NCBI GenBank assembly: GCA_029465975.1
Contig: CM055745.1
Span: forward strand, 7,549,752 to 7,613,751
DNA from: Dallia pectoralis
Taxonomy: Eukaryota; Chordata; Actinopteri; Esociformes; Umbridae
Reading direction: 5' to 3'
Length of the DNA stretch: 64,000 nucleotides
The translations under genes and the position numbers were made by a program. Below, in pieces: positions 27,258 to 39,389 of the stretch. The notes beneath the pieces were generated by a model that worked only from the letters and a program-made list of their open reading frames with translations, searched no databases and was not told the origin of the DNA. How positions within the stretch are numbered: position 1 is the first letter of the stretch; each line of letters begins with the position of its first letter.

Positions 27258-28542
27258 TCCCTGATAATGGCACATAATGGTACTGTCTGATATTCCCCCC
27301 TGATATTGGCACATAATGGTACTGCCTGATATTCACCCCTGATATTGGCACATAATGGTACTGCCTGATATTCCCCCCTGATAATGGCACATAATGGTAT
27401 TGCCTGATATTCACCCCTGATAATGGCACATAATGGTACTGCCTGATATTCACCCCTGATAATGGCACATAATGGTATTGCCTGATATTCACCCCTGATA
27501 ATGGCACATAATGGTACTGCCTGATATTCACCCCTGATAATGGCACATAATGGTACTGCCTGATATTCACACCTGATGATGGCACATAATGGTACTGCCT
27601 AATATTCACACCTGATATTGGCACATAATGGTACTGCCTGATATTCCCCCCTGATAATGACACATAATGGTACTGTCTGATATTCACCCCTGATATTGGC
27701 ACATAATGGTACTGCCTGATATTCACCCCTGATATTGGCACATAATGGTACTGCCTGATATTCCCCCCTGATAATGGCACATAATGGTACTGCCTGATAT
27801 TCCCCCTGATAATGGCACATAATGGTATTGCCTGATATTCCCCCCTGATAATGGCACATCATGGTACTGCCTGATATTCCCCCTGATAATGGCACATAAT
27901 GGTACTGCCTAATATTCACACCTGATAATGGCACATAATGGTACTGCCTGATATTCACCCTGATATTGGCACATAATGGTATTGCCTGATATCCCCCCCT
28001 GATAATGGCACATAATGGTATTGCCTGATATTCCCCCTGATAATGGCACATAATGGTACTGCCTGATATTCACCCCTGGTAATGGCACATAATGGTACAG
28101 CCTGATATTCACCCCTGATAATGGACAAATGGTATTGCCTGATATTCACCCCTGATAATGGCACATAATGGTACTGCCTAATATCCCCCCCTGATAATTA
28201 CACATAATGGTACTGCCGGATATTCCCCTCTGATAATGGCACATAATGGTACTGCCTGATATCCCCCTGATAATGGCACATAATGGTACTGGCTGATATT
28301 CACCCCTGATAATGGCACATAATGGTGCTGCCTGATATGCCCCCTGATAATGGCACATAATGGTACTGCCAGATATTCCCCCTGATAATGGCACATAATG
28401 GTATTGCCTGATATTCACCCCTGATAATGGCACATAATGGTATTGCCTGATATTCCCCCCTGATAACGGCACATAATGGTACTGCCTGATATTCCCCCCT
28501 GATAATGGCACATAATGGTACTGCCTGATATTCCCCCCTGAT
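27258..28542. repeat. 39-bp minisatellite, left part, about 33 copies
   Basis: The unit contains gataatggcacataatggta, ctgcctgatattcacccct. Variants include attccccc, gatattgg and 37- or 38-bp versions. The 13-codon period keeps minus-strand frames open (RQYHYVPLSGVNI-like), for example 27199-27780. They are not genes. It is separated from 29499-30265 by a transposon insertion. Confidence 0.96.
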
Positions 28543-29029
28543 CAGAGGTTAAAGTGGGATTTGGCGGGTTTGGGAACCCTCAAATTTTGTCTAGATGCAA
28601 GAGGGAAAAATGACTCACCGTGGGACAACATAATGAGTATTGTGGTATTGCAATACTTTTTGGTACAAGAGTGTGACAGTGGCACCAAGTATCACAATAC
28701 TTATTCATTACATATTTTAATGGTTTTAGTTGTCTATGTACATCTACACTGATATGATGATGATACCACAGTACAATTGCTGAACTCCACAATATGGAAA
28801 ACAACCTTGTCCAAAACTGACTCAAATTTAACACACCAAAATGGCTGAAGACAACTATATCAGAAATAAATCACAACCTAGACCAGGTGTGGCCAACTAG
28901 TCAGAGACTAAGAGCCACATTTTTTACTGTTTTACCGCAAATAGACACATGTTGCACATGGACAAAAGTAATATTCAGAAAATAAAAGCTTAAAAAATAT
29001 TTCAAAAGATATAATGAAGCAGCTAGCTG

Positions 29030-29095
29030 GGGGAATCAAACCCCAAACCTCTAGTTCTTGAACCAAGCACACAAACCACTGAACCAAACATGCAT
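29030..29095 (-). other. tRNA-like / SINE-like fragment
   Basis: On the minus strand an A-box-like ttggttcagtggtttgtg is followed about 35 bp later by a B-box-like ggggtttgattccc, the layout of a tRNA-derived RNA polymerase III promoter. No complete cloverleaf or anticodon stem was confirmed. It could be a SINE head or a chance match within the hAT-like element. Confidence 0.3.
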
Positions 29096-29210
29096 ATATC
29101 AGCAGAGGCGAGTAGTAGCTATTTGTTATAAGTCACGAATGCACAATTTGAGTTAATTACACTGCTGCATAGTCCAAGAATATGACGTAATTACGCTGGT
29201 AAGCGTATTG

Positions 29211-29360
29211 GTGAAGGCGGGGCCACGGGGTGATATTACGTTTTGATTGGTCGTTAAGCGTGTTTGTGAAGGCGGGGCCACGGGGTGATATTACGTTTTG
29301 ATTGGTCGTTAAGCGTGTTTGTGAAGGCGGGGCCACGGGGTGATATTACGTTTTGATTGC
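29211..29360. repeat. 55-bp tandem repeat, 2.7 copies, inside the hAT-like element
   Basis: Copies start at 29211, 29266 and 29321. The unit has gtgaaggcggggccacgggg, tgatattacgttttgattgg and tcgttaagcgtgttt. The copies are near identical. Confidence 0.93.
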
Positions 29361-29498
29361 AGACAAACTCATTCAAAAGGAAAACCAGGCTTGCTGAATT
29401 TTGACAGTGAACGCGATTTTTTAGAATCTATTTATTTGATCATTTATCTGAGGTGCCGGAACACAGTTCCGGACCGTTCCGGCCCACTTTAACCCCTG

Positions 29499-30265
29499 CC
29501 CCTAATAATGGCACATAATGGTACTGCCTGATATCCCCCCCTGATAATGGCACATAATGGTACTGCCTGATATTCACCCCTGATAATGGCACATAATGGT
29601 ACTGCCTGATATCCCCCTGATAATGGCACATAATGGTACTGCCTGATATTCACCCCTGATAATGGCACATAATGGTACTGCCTGATATCCCCCCTGATAA
29701 TGGCACATAATGGTACTGCCTGATATTCACCCCTGATAATGGCACATAATGGTACTGCCTGATATCCCCTCTGATAATGGCACATAATGGTACTGCCTGA
29801 TATTCACCCCTGATAATGGCACATAATGGTACTGCCTGATATCCCCCCTGATAATGGCACATAATGGTACTGCCAGATATTCACCCCTGATAATGGCACA
29901 TAATGGTATTGCCTGATATTCACACCTGATAATGGCACATAATGGTACTGCCAGATATCCCCCCTGATAATGGCACATAATGTTACTGCCTGATATTCAC
30001 CCCTGATAATGGCACATAATGGTACTGCCTGATATTCACACCTGATAATGGCACATAATGGTACTGCCTGATATCCCCCCTGATAATGGCACATAATGGT
30101 ACTGCCTGATATTCACCCCTGATAATGGCACATAATGGTACTGCCTGATATCCCCCCTGATAATGGCACATAATGGTACTGCCTGATATCCCCCTGATAA
30201 TGGCACATAATGGTACTGCCTGATATCCCCCTGATAATGGCACATAATGGTACTGCCTGATATTC
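29499..30265. repeat. 39-bp minisatellite, right part, about 20 copies
   Basis: Same unit and orientation as 27258-28542, with 37/38-bp versions (gatatcccccctgataatgg) alternating with the 39-bp type. It resumes directly after the hAT-like insertion. Minus-strand frames here are repeat artefacts. Confidence 0.96.
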
Positions 30266-30711
30266 ACTGGTGGCACACTTTGTGGCCATAATATACCAAA
30301 AAGTACTTTCCAATGACATCAGATACTCAGCGTTCACTGTTCGCAGAACTCCAACTGAATCCGGTAACAAATTGGTGAGCCGCTCATTGACACCACAGCA
30401 ATTAGCTCAGACAACTAATCTTACAGCGCACATAAGACGTGTTTAACAGCCATTAGGGCACCAGGGTTGACGTGTCCCGGTCTCTCATGGCCCTCAGGGG
30501 CAGCGGTTTTTACCGCCGCAGTGATCCAGCGCTGATTGTTAACACAGGGAAAGTGATCCTTGGAGTCAGGCCACTAAACCTGCTCCGTCCCTGTTACCAT
30601 GGCAGTAGACAGGTAGTGTCTGGATCACAGGGCAAACATGGCCAGGATGCTGATCCACTGGACAGTAAAACTCTAGAAGCACAGAGGCACAGACATATAA
30701 ACAGCCTGCCT
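30266..30711. other. Single-copy sequence, nothing recognised
   Basis: The frame at 30472-30756 (plus) runs into the CA repeat and has no recognisable domain. Confidence 0.5.
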
Positions 30712-30882
30712 GCGCACACGCACGCACGCGCACGCACGCATGCACATACAAGCTAGCACACACACACAAACACAAACACACACAGACACACGTACATACA
30801 TACACACGCTAGCACACACACACAAACACAAACACACACACACATACATACACACACAAGCTAGCACACACACACAAACACG

Positions 30883-30924
<42 letters not shown>

Positions 30925-30942
30925 TACACAAGCACAGTCCTT
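30712..30942. repeat. Imperfect (CA)n repeat with a longer periodicity
   Basis: CA-rich sequence with recurring ctagcacacacacacaaaca segments about every 55-60 bp, and tacatacatacaca interruptions. Confidence 0.85.
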
Positions 30943-31198
30943 TGTAGGTGATTCTGCCAGCTGACCTGCTAACAGTTATTCATATGTAGGAAAACAGGCT
31001 TTTCCATTAATTAACGACTGGACTTGATTGACATCCACCTGTGGTTCACCAGGCTGGCTGCTGATTTGTGGCAATACGTTTGTGATATACATGAACAGAC
31101 GAGGTAACTGGAATGTCCGGGGCAATGCTAAGAAGTGGAACATAGTAATTTGACATTGGTTAAAGGACAAAAAGTTGTGAAGGCAAACAATGACCCCC

Positions 31199-31199
31199 A

Positions 31200-31233
<34 letters not shown>

Positions 31234-31247
31234 ACGCCACACTCAGA

Positions 31248-31286
<39 letters not shown>

Positions 31287-31308
31287 ACACACACTCACAC
31301 AGACAAAT
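31199..31308. repeat. (CA)n microsatellite
   Basis: Two CA runs separated by gacacacgccacactcagag. Confidence 0.9.
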
Positions 31309-32521
31309 ACTATCAGCTAGAATGAATGACAAGTGTCATCTGTTGCAAAGTATTTTACATAGCACACAAATGTAAGTGTATATACTCCTTGTTTCAAACA
31401 CAATCTTCTTCGATCTGCCGTAATGACCCCGGGGTCGTTCTCTCTGTCTGCCCCGAGAGAGACGAGACATTTGCCCATGATCCTCTCTGCCCTTCTCCTT
31501 TGCCTCGGCAGCACTCTGTCTACGGTTGCTATGAGACAGGCCCGCTCAAACCAAGGCCTCCGAAATTCATTACTAAAGGAACAAAGGCCCAAGTTGTGGA
31601 CAAAGCCTCCCAGACCAAGCCAAACCAGCACCCACTTAACACACATCACACTTCACGGTGCTCTTTGTGACTGGGCCACATACAAACGGCCATTTCTTCT
31701 GTCCTATTGAAAAATAAATATTCCCAGTAATGTACCGAAGCCCAATCACTTGAATTAGCCCAGTGGTCAAAAGAGGGCCAGTACCAGACTCGATACCGAT
31801 CTAGGCTATTATTTTTTGTCTCGTGCAGTTCAGGCAGAGCAGCAGAATTTGCCGTATCCTGATCAATGACTACCAAACAGTGCCGTCGAAAATTTCATTC
31901 ATTGTCAAGTCTGCCCTCTACTTGACGATGCTTAATCCGACTCACAGATGTATTAGTTTGGCTTGAGGTTGAGAGAATTCAGCCACAGACTTGTGCTCGG
32001 TTCAATAAAAATCACAGAAATCTCGAAAGTAGGTAGCGGACAGGCGACTGTAATTTGATTTCCCCTCGTGCGTTTAATTAGGAAAATGCTTAACATAATT
32101 TTTGATCGCTCCTTGAATGGCTTAGAATTGGACAGTGGGAAACGGGAAATGTCCCGAACCCTCGCGGCCAACGACTGACTGACTGAACGGCTATAATACA
32201 CCCTTGTGCAAAATGATCACCTGTCTTTCTGGCTTCATGCCTCATCACATCAAGTTTTGTCTGGCACAACGTCATGAAAAACACATTCTGCTTGCCAGAT
32301 CTGATGCCTAAACCAGGAGATCTGATTCTGTTTCGGTCCAGAAGAATCCAGGATAGATAAATGGCCTTCCTACTCCCCGTCAATCAACAATCACCATCTG
32401 AGAAAAGCCAGAGGAGAGACGATCAGACTTTGTAATTAGGCTGCTTGCCATCCCTGAGCTGTCATCATTCAGACTAGGTTGAGATGCTTGGAGACTGGAA
32501 ATGTAGAGACATGGAGTTATG
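31309..32521. other. Single-copy sequence, nothing recognised
   Basis: Frames at 31317-31649, 31326-31670 and 32090-32383 overlap on opposite strands and have no recognisable domain. An exon cannot be excluded. Confidence 0.45.
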
Positions 32522-33182
32522 AAGACTAGACCAGATGTTAGAGGGCTGGGAATGGAGGCTAGACCAGATGTTAGAAGGCTGGGAATGGAGGCTAGACCAG
32601 ATGTTAGAAGGCTGGGAATAGAGGCTAGACCAGATGTTAGAGGGCTGGGAATGGAGGTTAGACCAGATGTTAGAGGGCTGGGAATGGAGGTTAGACCAGA
32701 TGTTAGAGGGCTGGGAAGAAGGTTAGACCAGATGTTAGACTGCTGGGAATGGAGGCTGGACCAGATTTTAGAGGGCTGGGAATGGAGGCTGGACCAGATG
32801 TTAGAGGGCTGGGAATGGAGGCTAGACCAGATGTTAACAGGCTGGAAATGGAGGCTAGACCAGATGTTAGAGGGCTGAGATTGGAGGCTAGACCAGATGA
32901 TAGAGGGCTGGGAATGGAGGCTAGACCAGATGATAGAGGGCTGGGAATGGAGGCTGGACCAGATGTTAACAGGCTGGAAATGGAGGCTAGACCAGATGTT
33001 AGAGGGCTGGGATTGGAGGCTAGACCAGATGATAGAGGGCTGGGAATGGAGGTTAGACCAGATGTTAGAGGGCTGGGAATGGAGGTTAGACCAGATGTTA
33101 GAGGGCTGGGAAGAAGGTTAGACCAGATGATAGAGGGCTGGGAATGGAGGCTGGACCAGATGTTAGACTGCTGGGAATGGAG
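32522..33182. repeat. 33-bp minisatellite, 20 copies
   Basis: The unit contains agaccagatgttagagggct and gggaatggaggct. Copies at 32528 and 32561 set the period. The 11-codon period keeps frames open with GLGMEARPDVR-type repeats (for example 32519-32878 and 32749-33216, plus). These are repeat artefacts. Two segments are partly duplicated within the array (the attaacaggctggaaatgg variant appears twice). Confidence 0.95.
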
Positions 33183-34135
33183 ATGGAAGACTGCTGACAG
33201 ACCCAGCTGTTGCTGACTGGGCCCACCTCTTCCTCATCCAAAGCCACCCCCCCTCTCCCTCTCCCCCCTGTCTCTTCCCTTTTCTCAGGGGGGAGACTAC
33301 TAAATTATTTGTGGGGTAGGAGAAGGAACAGACTGTAAAATGAAACTCTTCCCCCGATCTCTCCCTCTCTTACCACTCCCTTCTCACGCTTCCTTTTTTC
33401 TTCTCCATTACCGACGTGTGTTTTCTAATCTGCTTGACTGATACAATAAGTACACGATCAGTATAACGCCACCAGGTTTTTCCTGAAGTCAAAGGCAAAG
33501 TTGTACATCTTCGACTAAGTGGAAATAAACCTAATGCAAAGAAAATCTTCACTACGTAGTAGTTATTAGTTTCACTTTACAAACACGTAATTCTTGCACC
33601 TTCTACAAAACAGATATATTCTCCATGTGTGCGCTGGATAGGGTCCGACTCAGAGAAGCAGCTTAGACCCCGTTGGAACTCACAGCTAAACAGGAAGCTA
33701 TGGCGGCATTCTGCTGCTATTTATTTTATTTGCTTACAGGACATGGTTGACTCAGGAACTGGCTATGGCCTGCTCTATCTTTGAAGAACCTGACATTTTC
33801 TTGGCAGCAAAACGAAGAACCGTGAGTTCAGCCAAAATAGACAATAAAGCAGAATGGAGAAACGTGCCAAATTACTGGGGCAACTCAGTCCAGAAGCTCA
33901 TTTTTCCAAAATGATTCATGCTGGAAAGAAAAGCATTTCCCTGTCCTCAGATGAACTTAGTGTGCCCCCCCCCTCCCCCAACCCCACAACCTCCGCCCCT
34001 CCTTCTCTTTCTCTCTTTCTCTCCGTCTCTCGCCCCCTCTCTCTCTCTCTCTGTCAGCTCCTACAAGGAAATGTTGAGAGAGAGAGAGAAGGATGAAGAG
34101 AGAAAGGGGGGGGGTTGTATGCGAACACACACGCA

Positions 34136-34166
<31 letters not shown>

Positions 34167-34615
34167 GCGCACGCGCGCATGCAAGCACGCACGCACGCAC
34201 ACACACACACACACGCACGCACACACACACAGAGGGGAAAGCCTTCACTGCAGAGGCTTTACTCCGCAGAATCACTTCATGAGCTGAAACACAGACTCAG
34301 AAATAAGTGTGCACAACGTATCAAAGTGATGGGAAAACAGCATGACAAACACACAGTCAAAACAAGGCCAGCCTGACAGAAATGTCTACATCTACAGCTG
34401 TTCAACTCAAGTTGGTCATCCTGTGTCTGCTGACCTTGCACTTATTACATGTGATTTTCTCGGACACAACACTTAGACAGATAGCTGGGGAAAGGAGAAA
34501 GGGCTGGACTGGGGGGTGACCTCACCAGTTAGCTTTAGTCAATACCGAAGTCTGGTCTATGTGCCTGGCAACATACACTGACACTACTTACCTGTTCTCC
34601 TGCCCTCATGCCTGT
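33183..34615. other. Mixed single-copy DNA with simple repeats
   Basis: Contains a CT-rich tract (33992-34059), a GA patch (34072-34105) and an imperfect (CA)n tract (34125-34235). The small frames here are translations of these repeats. No gene recognised. Confidence 0.55.
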
Positions 34616-35275
34616 CTGTCTGTTAGCCTGCATGTCTGTCTGCCTGTCTGTTAGTCTGCATGTCTGTCTGCCTGTCTGTTAGCCTGCATGTCTGTCTGTC
34701 GGTCTGTCAGTCTGTATGTCTGCCTGTCTGTTAGACTGCATGTCTGTCTGTCTGTCTGTTAATCAGCATGTCTGCCTGTCTGTCTGTTAGCCTGCATGTT
34801 TGTCTGCCTGTCTGTTAGCCTGCATGTCTGTCTGTCTGTTAGCCTGCATGTCAGTCTGTCGGTCTGTCAGTCTGTATGTCTGTCTGTCTGTTAGCCTGCA
34901 TGTCTGTCTGTCGGTCTGTCAGTCTGCATGTCTGTCTGTCTGTTAGCCTGCATGTCTGTCTGACTGTTAATCAGCATGTCTGTCTGCATGTCTGCCTGCC
35001 TGCCTGTCTGCATGTCTGTCTGTCTGTCTGCATGTTTGTTTGTCTGTCTGTCTGCATGTCTGTCTGCCTGTCTGTCTGTCTGTCTGCATGTCTGTCTGTC
35101 TGCCTGTCTGTCTGCTTGTCTGTCTGTTTGTCTGTCTGTCTGCATGTTTGTCTGTCTTTCTGCCTGTCTGTCTGTCTGTCTGCTTGTCTGTCTGCTTGTC
35201 TGCCTGTCTGTTAACCTGCATGTCTGCCTGTCTATCTGTCGGCCAGGCTGCCTGTTGGTTTGCATGTCTGTCTAC
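34616..35275. repeat. Tetranucleotide CTGT repeat with interspersed GCATGT units
   Basis: Long stretch of gtctgtctgtctg interrupted by gcatgtctg and gttagcctgc. It gives Cys/Val/Ser/Leu frames on the plus strand (34876-35214 and others) and Gln/Thr/Asp/Arg frames on the minus strand, none of which are genes. Confidence 0.93.
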
Positions 35276-35828
35276 GTGCTCATGGCTGAAGAAAGACAGT
35301 CAAAATAATTCTAGCAGTGTTTTTAACAACACAGAAAAATGCATTGTAAAGTACAGTGTATAGTACAGTATACAGTAAATTATACATAACCTACTTCCAG
35401 GTGATTAAGAGAAGTGACAGCAATGAAAAAAGTTTACATTTGTCTTGTTGAAAATGACAGTAAACGGCATGAAAGCTAAATAACAATAAAAACAAAATAA
35501 AGTACTTTATAAAGTACATCACATTGCCCAGATATTAAAGTCCAGCTCTTAGAGTCCAGCTCTTAACTCTTAACAGGTTGGACATTATTTTTGAAACAAG
35601 AACAAAATAAACTTGGGTCTTTGGAAATGTCCATAAAATGTTCCTCTTGTGGAAGGATTTTTGAACAATCTAAAATTAACATTTTGATCCGAAGTTTAAC
35701 CGGAAAGAAAGGTAGACAGTGCAAAAATGCTTCTTCAAAAATATATTAAATACAACTTCACGTGACAAACACATCTGTGAATCAAGCAAAATACTACGGT
35801 TTGAGGCTGTGCTAATTGCAACAAGACT
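35276..35828. other. Single-copy AT-rich sequence
   Basis: Contains small repeated fragments (acagtgtatagtacagtata near 35350 and gtccagctcttagagtccag near 35540). No gene. Confidence 0.5.
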
Positions 35829-36597
35829 GTAATATGTGGTAGGGTATTCTGTTATATGTTGTAGGGTATTCTGTAATATGTGGTAAGGTATTCTGTTATA
35901 TGTACTAGGGTATTCTGTAATATGTGGTAGGGTATTCTGTTATATGTTGTAGGGTATTCTGTAATATGTACTAGGGTATTCTGTAATATGTGGTAGGGTA
36001 TTCTATAATATGTACTAGGGTATTCTGTTATATGTTGTAGGGTATTCTGTAATATGTGGTAGGGTATTCTGTAATATGTGGTAGGGTATTCTGTAATATG
36101 TGGTAGGGTATTCTGTAATATCTGGTAGGGTATTCTGTAATATGTGGTAGGGCATTCTGTAATATGTGGTAGGGTATTCTGTAATAGGTAGGGTATTCTG
36201 TAATATGTGGTAGGGTATTCTGTAATACGTGGTAGGGTATTCTGTAATATTTGGTAGGGTATTCTGTAATATGTGGTAGGGTATTCTGTAATATGTGGTA
36301 GGGTATTCTGTAATATGTGGTAGGGTATTCTGTAATATGTGGTAGGGCATTCTGTAATATGTACTAGGGTATTCTGTAATATGTGGCAGGGTATTCTGTA
36401 ATATGTGGTAGGGTATTCTGTAATATGTGGTAGGGTATTCTGTAATATGTGGTAGGGTATTCTGTAATATCTGGTAGGGTATTCTGTAATATGTACTAGG
36501 GTATTCTTTAATATGTGGTAGGGTATTCTGTAATATGTGGTAGGGTATTCTGTAATATGTGGTAGGGTATTCTGTAATATGTGGTAAGGTATTCTGT
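35829..36597. repeat. 22-bp minisatellite, about 35 copies (first arm of an inverted pair)
   Basis: Unit taatatgtggtagggtattc plus tg, with variants gtactaggg, gttgtaggg and gttatatg. It is the exact reverse complement of the unit at 39390-41635. Confidence 0.96.
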
Positions 36598-39389
36598 ATG
36601 TGTAAAGTTTGAAAACAAGAACATCAAGCTTGTTCAGATATGTCGATGTGTATGGATTTATTTGTTTTCAGTTTTTTTGTCTTGTTACAAGTAAAAGGGT
36701 ATCACCCGATTAGCAGATATTTTTTGCTTAATTCAAGCATTGTTTAATTGAAAATGTCATTCTTTAATTTGGAAAGATTTTTTTAATGCAAAGTTTTGGC
36801 CTTAACCATGTTAAGACTGCGTGACGTTTTATTTGTACATGGAACAAAGCAAACATTTGTGTCATATAATCTTTTAGCGTTGCTAAATATGACCTTATTG
36901 AATTCAATCATACATTAATTCATGAATAAAATCAAATATAAGAATGTATATTTTATATATACGTAAACTATGGCAGATCTTTCCAAATATTTCGATTGTT
37001 ATAACTCTATTAAAATTTTGGCAGTAAATTACAGATGGATATCGAAACAGAATCTGAGGTGCCAGGTTGTCATTTCCACACACATCAAAGAGAGTAGAGG
37101 CCGTTACCTCCAGAGCCAGTTAGAGCTTCTACAGAAAATTGGTCACTCTTGCCATGTTCTCATTGCTGAAAAAACTTAACACTCAATAAAATAAATCTGT
37201 TCCCACACGTGTAAATATGTAACTCATCAGCAACTTTTCCGAGGCTGTTTTTGTTCAGATGGTGTGACTAGAGACGCCAGGCATTTACAATATTGCCCAA
37301 TAGGATATTCGGTTCTGCCCACTCAGCCTATAAGCATCCCAAAAGAACAGTGTGTGTGGTATCATGGTTCTGTTATAATTATCTGGTTCCAGAGTGGGAT
37401 CTCTGCTTCTATCTAGTAATTAAAGATTCTCCACAAAGAAACTGGCATGGCGGGTAATCGAACCCAATCACAATCCTCTCTCTCTGCTTTTATAAATACA
37501 TAGGGTGCAAATCCACAAAAGAGGACTATCATTTCAAAGTCATTTCCATATTTAATTACATGTGTATTTCTACATTTATATTTACAACTTCTTATATTGA
37601 TAGTGATACATTTTTGTGATACACCACTAGTTTATGGGAACAGTAATGTTGCGTAAAAAGCCCAAGTAGCACAAACAGACTAATTAATAAACAGTAAAAA
37701 TGGCCTGGATGAGGCCAATGTGTTACAGCTGTGCCAACTTTGATTAAAAAAGGCAAATATCCATCTAGATTAATTACAAAAATCTGCATGTCAATAGAAT
37801 GTCTTTAGAAAGATAGATCTACGGATTGAATAACGTGACCCAAAAACACATTAAAGAGACACCTTTTTTGGATATATTAGAACTAGTCAACCAGGAACCT
37901 TATGACAACAGGTGACAACTTTCTAACACCCAAGACATGTATGTGCAGAAGCAAAATTCTCTAGGTGGGATTGGTCTCTGTTGACTTTATATTCACTGAG
38001 CATCATATTTTTTATAATACGCTGCTTGTGCTATAAGCTACAGAACCAAGGAGGACATGCGTAAAATGTTGCAGTTTAAACAGAACGTCTTCAATTTAAA
38101 TGCATAAGTGGGCTTTCTTGTACGTACGGTCATTACCGGTCGAAAGTTTGGGGTCACTGTGAAATGTCCGGGTTTTAAAATGAAAAGCGATTGTTTTGCT
38201 TTTTTAAATAACAGGAATTTTGTCAGATATACAATCTAGACATTGTTTATGTTGTCTCAACGTCAACAGTGAAAAGGCAACTCCAGGATGCTGGCCTTCA
38301 AGTCCGAGTGGCGAAGAAAAAGGCATATCTCACACTGGCCTATAAAAACAAATGATTAAAATGTGCAAAATAACTCACTGGACAGAGGATAAAGTCTGCA
38401 TAAAAAGGCCAGCATCCCACAGTTGCCTGTTCACGGTTGACGTTGTGACTATGGTGTTTGCGGGTACAGTTTAGTGAAGCTGCCATTTAAGGACCTGTGA
38501 GATGCCTGTTTCTCGAACTAGACACTCTAATATATTTATATTCTGGTTATAGATTGTTTGTGCTGTTCTGTGACGGGAGTAGTAGACAGTGTTGTAGATG
38601 ATTTTTAATTTCTTTGCCATTCCATCACATGGAATTGCCTTAATTTCTCTGAACAAGAATAGGCAGAGATGTTTTAGAAGAAAGTTATTTGTTTTGACCC
38701 ATTTTGATTTGTAATCGAACTCACAAACGCAGATGCTCCAGACAATCGACTAGTTAGATAAGGCCAGTTTTATTGTTCCATTAATCAGCAGTTTTCATTT
38801 AAAAACAGTTCAACTGTGCTAACAAAATTTTGGAAAGGTTTTCGAATGATCAATTTGCCTTTAGAGGGCTGAATGATAAACTTAGCAAACACAACGTGCC
38901 ATTGTAACACAGGACTGGAGGTTGCTGATAAAGGACCTCTGTGGGCCCGTGTAGATATAAAATCAATTTACATTTACAGTCATTTACAACATTAACAATG
39001 GTGTCTGCACTGTATTTCTGATCAATTTGATGTTGTTTTAATGGATACAAAAAACTTTTTTGACACATTGCTATGTGACCCCAAACTATTGAATGGTGAG
39101 TAGGTTTGTGCTAATATCTCTATTGATATTACAATGTATTGGCAGACATACATATTCTGAAAAGAAATACAAAAGTGGACAGCTTTCCTTTATAACAAGG
39201 TGTCAGAGGAGAATGCAATCACCAGTATGCACCTTCGTTTTACTAAATCAGGGTACTTTTATTTTTTAAGCTTTTATTACAAATATGTCCGCGTAATTTC
39301 AGGCACTTCCACTAACTTTATCATACCTATGATTTATCATATGAGGGTAAATCAAGTAAATACTTTATGTATGATAAAAGAATATCATA
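36598..39389. other. Spacer between the two inverted 22-bp arrays
   Basis: AT-rich single-copy DNA with the foldback Tc1-like element (38131-39100) near its right side. Small frames at 36970-37179 and 37592-37789 are unrecognised. Near 37448-37470 (minus) there is a weak B-box-like gggttcgattaccc without a clear A-box. Confidence 0.55.
38131..39100. mobile_element. Foldback derivative of a Tc1-like transposon
   Basis: The left end (38131-38157, gaaagtttggggtcac) and right end (39075-39100, gtgaccccaaactattgaat) are both the 5' terminal repeat of the same Tc1-like family as 15477-16593. The left arm runs forward, skips from the terminal region (about 38260) to the DNA-binding-domain region (ctcaacgtcaacagtgaaaa), and continues to about 38405. 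The sequence then turns around: from gccagcatcccacagttgcc near 38411 it runs in reverse through the transposase start region to the 5' end again. No DDE catalytic region remains. Confidence 0.75.

Larger units (their letters stand above)
28543..29498. mobile_element. hAT-like non-autonomous element inserted in the minisatellite
   Basis: The left end cagaggttaaagtggg and right end cccactttaacccctg are inverted repeats with hAT-type CAG...CTG ends. The flanking 8 bp are cccctgat on the left and cccctaat on the right: an 8-bp target duplication with one mismatch, as expected for hAT. The element is 956 bp and has no transposase. It contains a tRNA-like fragment and a 55-bp tandem repeat described separately, and a segment near 28884-28960 (gtggccaactagtcagagac) that resembles another hAT-type repeat. 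Confidence 0.75.

Noticed and set aside
31317..31670. Overlapping plus and minus frames of about 110 codons
   Set aside because: They overlap on opposite strands and neither has a recognisable domain or splice signals.
37440..37475. tRNA gene on the minus strand (B-box-like gggttcgattaccc)
   Set aside because: No matching A-box or cloverleaf at the proper distance. At most a relic.
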